A DNA stretch of 10,409 nucleotides from Ferroplasma sp037442045. Its GTDB lineage: Archaea > Thermoplasmatota > Thermoplasmata > Thermoplasmatales > Thermoplasmataceae. Each line of letters begins with the position of its first letter. Position 1 is the first letter of the stretch. Below are positions 7,241 to 10,409 of the stretch, piece by piece. The notes below the pieces were generated by a model. The model worked only from the letters and a program-made list of their open reading frames with translations, made no database searches and was not told where the DNA came from. Where the stretch lies: contig NZ_JBBIRC010000046.1 in assembly GCF_037442045.1 (NCBI RefSeq), positions 1 through 10,409 on the forward strand. The letters are read 5' to 3'. The position numbers were made by a program, and so were the translations under genes.

Positions 7241-7999
7241 ATGAGAGAAATGTATTACCTCATAAAATATGGGTATGATGGCAGCATGTTCACTGGCTTT
7301 CAGAGGGGAAATGGAAATAATAGTGTTGAGGATTCTATTATTAGAGTTCTCGAAAAATATAGAATAGGCAATAATATAGAAAGCGCAGCAAGAACTGACA
7401 GATATGTATCTGCTAGAGGAAATGTTATGCTTATAAATACAGAAAAAAATATTGATGATGCATTGGGAATTTTAAATGCCAGAATTCCAAATATATTCTT
7501 TTATTCTTATGCGATGCTGGATGGCTATTTCAATCCCCGCCATAATTCCATGAAAAAATATTCGTATATTTTAACAGATGATGTAGATATAAAAAATTTA
7601 ATGGAAAAATTAAATGAGTTTACAGGCCAGCATGATTTCAAAAATTTTTGCAGGCTTGATATCAGAAACACTGTCAGAACTGTTAATTCAATCGATTATA
7701 CATACTATAATGGATTTTACATAATCAACGTTTATGGTAAAAGCTTTGTATGGCACCAGATAAGAAGCATGATGGCATTTGCCCTGATGGGATATAAAGA
7801 CCCATTTTCCAGGGAGAAGAAATTTACCTACTTAGCAGATCCGGAGCCGCTGATATTGATGGATATATATTATGACAATATTAATTTCATAACGTTCGAT
7901 TTCATGCGCCATAAAAATTATTACAATAGAATGGAAAAATTGGTTAAAATCAAATACGTTCTTTATGAAGAATTTTCTGGAAATATAAATGAAGTATAA
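7241..7999 (+). CDS. truA: tRNA pseudouridine synthase A (TruA family)
   Basis: Converts uridine to pseudouridine in the anticodon arm, positions 38-40 in characterised TruA enzymes. The protein has 252 residues, normal for archaeal TruA. Family motifs in order: IKYGYDGSMFTGFQR near the N-terminus (usual YDG..F.GFQ); AARTDRYVSARGN, where D53 is the expected catalytic aspartate; KKYSYIL; FTGQHDFKNFCRLD (family F.G.HDF..F); and KSFVWHQIRSMM (family F..[HN]Q[VI]R.M). It diverges from the RHH gene and precedes the AlaX-like gene on the same strand by 65 bases. Start choice: ATG 7241 is used, but ATG 7250 would remove only three residues and keep all motifs. No Shine-Dalgarno sequence is evident. 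Confidence 0.93.
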   Translation: MREMYYLIKYGYDGSMFTGFQRGNGNNSVEDSIIRVLEKYRIGNNIESAARTDRYVSARGNVMLINTEKNIDDALGILNARIPNIFFYSYAMLDGYFNPRHNSMKKYSYILTDDVDIKNLMEKLNEFTGQHDFKNFCRLDIRNTVRTVNSIDYTYYNGFYIINVYGKSFVWHQIRSMMAFALMGYKDPFSREKKFTYLADPEPLILMDIYYDNINFITFDFMRHKNYYNRMEKLVKIKYVLYEEFSGNINEV

Positions 8000-8035
8000 A
8001 AAAATGATATTATAAATTGAAAAATAAAAATAAAA

Positions 8036-8045
8036 TTATATATAA
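8036..8045 (+). promoter_or_regulatory. TATA box of the AlaX-like gene
   Basis: TTATATATAA is a palindrome centred 24.5 bases before ATG 8065, exactly the pheT spacing. It argues for a leaderless start at 8065. It also argues against the in-frame TTG at 8017, which would put the promoter inside the gene. Confidence 0.65.
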
Positions 8046-8064
8046 ATTAGTTCTTATGTGCTTA

Positions 8065-8778
8065 ATGACAACAGAACAGTTAGATTTAAAAGACTCATAT
8101 TTAAAAGAATGCGAGGGGAAGGTTGTTATGTGTGAATTTACAGACCTTACCGTGGACAAAACCATATTTTTCCCAACCATATATGGACAGCAAAATGACA
8201 AAGGAGAGATTGTAATTGATGGAAAAACATTTGGAATAGTGGATGTCTGGACTGATGGGGACTATATACACCTTATTTCACTTGACACATATCCAGACAA
8301 TACAGCCGGAAAAACAATAACTCAGAAACTTGACTGGAACGTCAGAAACATACATATGAGATTCAGGACTGCAATGTTTATACTTTCAGGCCTGGCATAT
8401 AAATTCTACAATGCAAAATCAAGAATAGGCCAGACTTATGATGATAAAGCGTGGATAGACCTTTATATTGATAATATCACTGAAGATATAGTTAAAAATA
8501 TATCGGAGGAAGCAAACAAAATAGTGAAGGAAAACATTCCTGTAAAAATTCAATACATGAACAACAATGATTTTCCCAGAGAGAAACAGAGGCTTTCATA
8601 TTCTACTGGAACATTGCCAGATGATGAAGAACTCAGGGTTATAAACATATCGGGGCTACCATTGCAGGCTGACTATGGACTTTATACAGGAACAACTGGT
8701 GAAGTCGGAGAAATTGAAATTGCAAGTTCAACCGTTAAAGGCAAAATAGACAAGAGGCTTACAATAACTCTAAAATAA
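8065..8778 (+). CDS. AlaX-like (tRNA-editing SAD-domain) protein lacking the zinc ligands
   Basis: AlaX proteins are free-standing relatives of the AlaRS editing domain that hydrolyse mischarged Ser- or Gly-tRNA-Ala with a zinc site of HxxxH plus CxxxH. This 237-residue protein has the family layout: N-terminus TTEQLDLKDSYLKECEGKV, FFPTIYGQQNDKGEI at 35-49 (usual [FY][YF]P.GGGQ..D.G), the helix RFRTAMFILSGL at 99-110 and ISGLPLQADYG...TGEVGEI at 195-217. The key positions are changed. HTAxH aligns with R101-T-A-M-F105, and CGGTH with D203-Y-G-L-Y207, so all four ligands are lost; GGG is IYG. Canonical zinc-dependent editing is therefore unlikely. It may bind tRNA, act differently or be a diverged paralogue. 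The fold looks intact with no frameshift, so a pseudogene is unlikely. ATG 8065 is preferred from the promoter and family N-terminus. An in-frame TTG at 8017 would add 16 residues. Confidence 0.8.
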   Translation: MTTEQLDLKDSYLKECEGKVVMCEFTDLTVDKTIFFPTIYGQQNDKGEIVIDGKTFGIVDVWTDGDYIHLISLDTYPDNTAGKTITQKLDWNVRNIHMRFRTAMFILSGLAYKFYNAKSRIGQTYDDKAWIDLYIDNITEDIVKNISEEANKIVKENIPVKIQYMNNNDFPREKQRLSYSTGTLPDDEELRVINISGLPLQADYGLYTGTTGEVGEIEIASSTVKGKIDKRLTITLK

Positions 8779-8939
8779 ATTATGCTTATTTATTTCCCAT
8801 TTATAAGGAGTCTTGGAATCCATGCCGCTGAAGCTGTGAATGGAGGAATTTAATATAATTAATTTATATGTGTAATTGAAATTTAGAAGATCTGGCTATA
8901 ACCGATAAATTCAATTAAGTGTATTTTATCTGATTTTAT
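8779..8939. other. Intergenic region before the zinc-ribbon membrane protein
   Basis: 161 bases with no convincing gene. The expected promoter for the gene starting at 8940 would be centred near 8914, where only a weak AT-rich match (AAATTCAATTAA, 8907-8918) is seen. AT-rich DNA at 8850-8870 (TTTAATATAATTAATTTATA) is a stronger TATA-like match but would give a leader of roughly 50 bases. Confidence 0.35.
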
Positions 8940-10034
8940 ATGAATGAACTGGATTTAATTAATAAAATGAACAGGGGCATTGCGTATGCAGGAATTGCCA
9001 TCGCTATTGTTGCATTTTTCTTCACAATCCCGTTTCTCATAAAGGATATTGATTCAATAAAAGGAATGTCGGGCAGTTATTTTTATCTTAATATTACGAT
9101 CACGGCAAACATAGCATATGTGCTCATAGCAATAGGCATTATTATGGCAATAGCTTCATTTTTCCCATTTTTTTATAATAATGCAAAATTTGCAAGTTTT
9201 GATGTGAAAAACAATGCCTATTACTTTTCTGCCCTTTCGGTTTATCTTGCTGTTCTGGTATTTTCATCAGTGATTATTGAAGTATTTGACCCTTCTATTG
9301 CCATAAGCTCTGTGAGCCATATGCCACTGGGAAAACAGAATTTCATTTACCTTATGAGCTCCGTATTTCAGGTTCTTATATTTGAGTTTGTACCAATTAC
9401 AGTCTTGCTTGCAATAGTCCTTCTGGCTACCAAGAAGTTTAAGCTCTCCATCTTTCTTAATCCTTATGGGAAGGTGAAAAATTATACTGTAATTTTTATG
9501 CTGGTGCCGGCAGCTGTATCAGTTTTAATTACAAATTACAATTTAGCCGATTCCGTATTGATTTATCTCTCAACAATGGTATTGAGCTTTATTTATATAA
9601 GATATGGATTGTTCAGAACAGTTCTTGCAAGTTTCGTATCATCATTCATTGAGTTTGCAATTACTGCATTTTCAAATAACGTGATTATAGCCTCCATTAT
9701 ATCAGCTTTTGTATTTATCTGGGCATTTGCAGGGCTTTATACTTTAACTTTTTACATGGTGGACAGGAATAGAAAAGCTTCAAAAAATTCGGATATAGGT
9801 AATTCAGGAAATGCTGAAAACCCTGATCCAGCAAAAAAAATTCAGGAAAGAATAAAAACCCCTCCGGATGAATTATGGATCCGCAGTGCCTGCCCAAACT
9901 GTGGAAATGTTGAATACAAAATAAATTCAGATATGTCTATGGAATGCACAAAATGCGGCCAAACACTGAACAGAGACTATGTAGGGCCGTACAATATTAT
10001 TATCAACAACGTTATGGGAAGAAGGCAGCCATAA
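8940..10034 (+). CDS. Multi-pass membrane protein with C-terminal zinc ribbon
   Basis: Function not recognised. The 364-residue protein has about eight hydrophobic segments (roughly 13-33, 55-80, 91-113, 137-165, 177-198, 203-222, 226-245 and 247-272). A hydrophilic linker rich in N, S, P and K follows, then a compact zinc ribbon: C318-P-N-C321 and C336-T-K-C339, spacing CX2C-X14-CX2C. By the positive-inside rule the ribbon is probably cytoplasmic, which is an inference. The segments around IFEFVPITVLLAI and IRYGLFRTVLASFVSSFIEFAI loosely recall CPBP (CAAX-type) intramembrane proteases, but the EExxxR pair and catalytic histidines are absent. At most it would be an inactive relative. ATG at 8940 is the first in frame; an alternative ATG is at 8967. 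It follows the AlaX-like gene on the same strand, 161 bases on. Confidence 0.82.
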   Translation: MNELDLINKMNRGIAYAGIAIAIVAFFFTIPFLIKDIDSIKGMSGSYFYLNITITANIAYVLIAIGIIMAIASFFPFFYNNAKFASFDVKNNAYYFSALSVYLAVLVFSSVIIEVFDPSIAISSVSHMPLGKQNFIYLMSSVFQVLIFEFVPITVLLAIVLLATKKFKLSIFLNPYGKVKNYTVIFMLVPAAVSVLITNYNLADSVLIYLSTMVLSFIYIRYGLFRTVLASFVSSFIEFAITAFSNNVIIASIISAFVFIWAFAGLYTLTFYMVDRNRKASKNSDIGNSGNAENPDPAKKIQERIKTPPDELWIRSACPNCGNVEYKINSDMSMECTKCGQTLNRDYVGPYNIIINNVMGRRQP

Positions 10035-10043
10035 TATATTGCT

Positions 10044-10202
10044 ATGCGCATATTTAATGTGGCTGTAGCTCAGATTATTTACTTATCCGTTTTTGCTTCT
10101 AACTTTTTCACTCTTCCGGTGTATACATGCAACATTGTATCCATTCCTGGAATAGTGATTATAGGTGCCATACCTGCAAGTTACAACTATTACATAGATT
10201 AA
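10044..10202 (+). CDS. Possible small hydrophobic protein, 52 residues
   Basis: The ORF starts ATG CGC ATA and ends in TAA, nine bases after the stop of the zinc-ribbon membrane protein, so it could be co-transcribed. The translation has two hydrophobic stretches (about 4-24 and 31-45, with FFTLPVY and SIPGIVIIGAIP) and little charge. There is no Shine-Dalgarno sequence and no TATA box at the usual distance. No family is recognised. It could equally be non-coding DNA or a remnant of a larger membrane protein. Confidence 0.25.
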   Translation: MRIFNVAVAQIIYLSVFASNFFTLPVYTCNIVSIPGIVIIGAIPASYNYYID

Positions 10203-10334
10203 AAGCCCAGAAACACTAAAAAAGGCCGAATCAACAAGCACAGAAGAGATAAATTGAAGTAAATTAATTTTAAATTTAATTATATTCAAATGAAGTAGTT
10301 TAAACAATATAATGGGGTTTTGGAGTTAATTTAG
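10203..10334. other. AT-rich intergenic region before the last gene
   Basis: 132 bases. They hold the TATA box of the following gene and an AT-only stretch (TTAATTTTAAATTTAATTATATT, about 10264-10286). Apart from these I see no gene, RNA or repeat. If the small ORF at 10044-10202 is not real, the gene-free stretch covers 10035-10334. Confidence 0.4.
10306..10313 (+). promoter_or_regulatory. TATA box of the gene at the right edge
   Basis: AATATAAT, centred 25.5 bases before ATG 10335, the same geometry as at pheT and the AlaX-like gene. It suggests a leaderless transcript. Confidence 0.55.
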
Positions 10335-10409
10335 ATGAGAAAGCATCCTGGTGCTATATATAATGTGAAGAATGTAGATCAAATTACTGTAGTTGAAGAA
10401 ATAAACGGG
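10335..10409 (+). CDS. N-terminal start of an unidentified protein (runs off the right edge)
   Basis: An open frame of 25 codons from ATG to the last base, beginning MRKHPGAIYNVKNVDQ. It is supported by a well-placed TATA box 25.5 bases upstream and by the lack of any stop. Too little is present to name a family. The N-terminus is basic, then mixed, with no signal peptide or membrane segment in view. Confidence 0.5.
   Translation, partial: MRKHPGAIYNVKNVDQITVVEEING

Noticed and set aside
10061..10073. GGCTGTAGCTCAG resembles the 5' end and D-arm of a tRNA
   Set aside because: The following bases do not give an anticodon arm, a T-arm GTTC loop or a matching acceptor stem, and the sequence lies within the small hydrophobic ORF.
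10083..10307. 74-codon minus-strand open frame in the right intergenic region
   Set aside because: It has no promoter at the usual spacing and no recognised motif. It also conflicts with the plus-strand candidate, which itself is weak.

Overview
The window is AT-rich DNA from an archaeon, most probably a member of the Thermoplasmatales (Ferroplasma, Acidiplasma, Picrophilus or Cuniculiplasma type). Four things point there: an archaeal-type PheRS beta chain without the bacterial extra domains; an STT3/AglB oligosaccharyltransferase; an archaeal TruA; and promoters with a TATA box centred about 24-29 bases before the start codon and no Shine-Dalgarno sequence, which implies leaderless mRNAs. 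The lineage is an inference from gene content and base composition. No phylogenetic comparison was possible.

Left part (1-5033, minus strand): a very long oligosaccharyltransferase gene runs off the left edge (1217 codons seen, still open). It carries WWDYG and TIxE motifs, a large ectodomain and a sequon-rich tail of carboxypeptidase-regulatory-like beta-sandwich repeats. Upstream of it on the same strand is an APC-superfamily amino-acid permease.

Middle (5176-7999): pheT and, directly upstream, a small tandem ribbon-helix-helix regulator lie on the minus strand. They diverge from truA (tRNA pseudouridine synthase) on the plus strand across a 133-base intergenic region.

Right part (8065-10409, plus strand): an AlaX-like tRNA-editing-domain protein in which all four expected zinc ligands are substituted; a multi-pass membrane protein with a C-terminal zinc ribbon; a doubtful 52-residue hydrophobic ORF; and the first 25 codons of an unidentified gene with a clear promoter.

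Functional picture: pheT, truA and the AlaX-like gene all concern tRNA charging, modification or editing, and the RHH gene sits among them. The permease and oligosaccharyltransferase form a membrane/cell-surface group. Nearly every gene seems to have its own TATA box, even where neighbours are only 30-47 bases apart, so single-gene transcripts are likely. No CRISPR array, insertion sequence or rRNA/tRNA gene was found. The most unusual items are the zinc-site-less AlaX homologue and the self-sequon-rich tail on the oligosaccharyltransferase.
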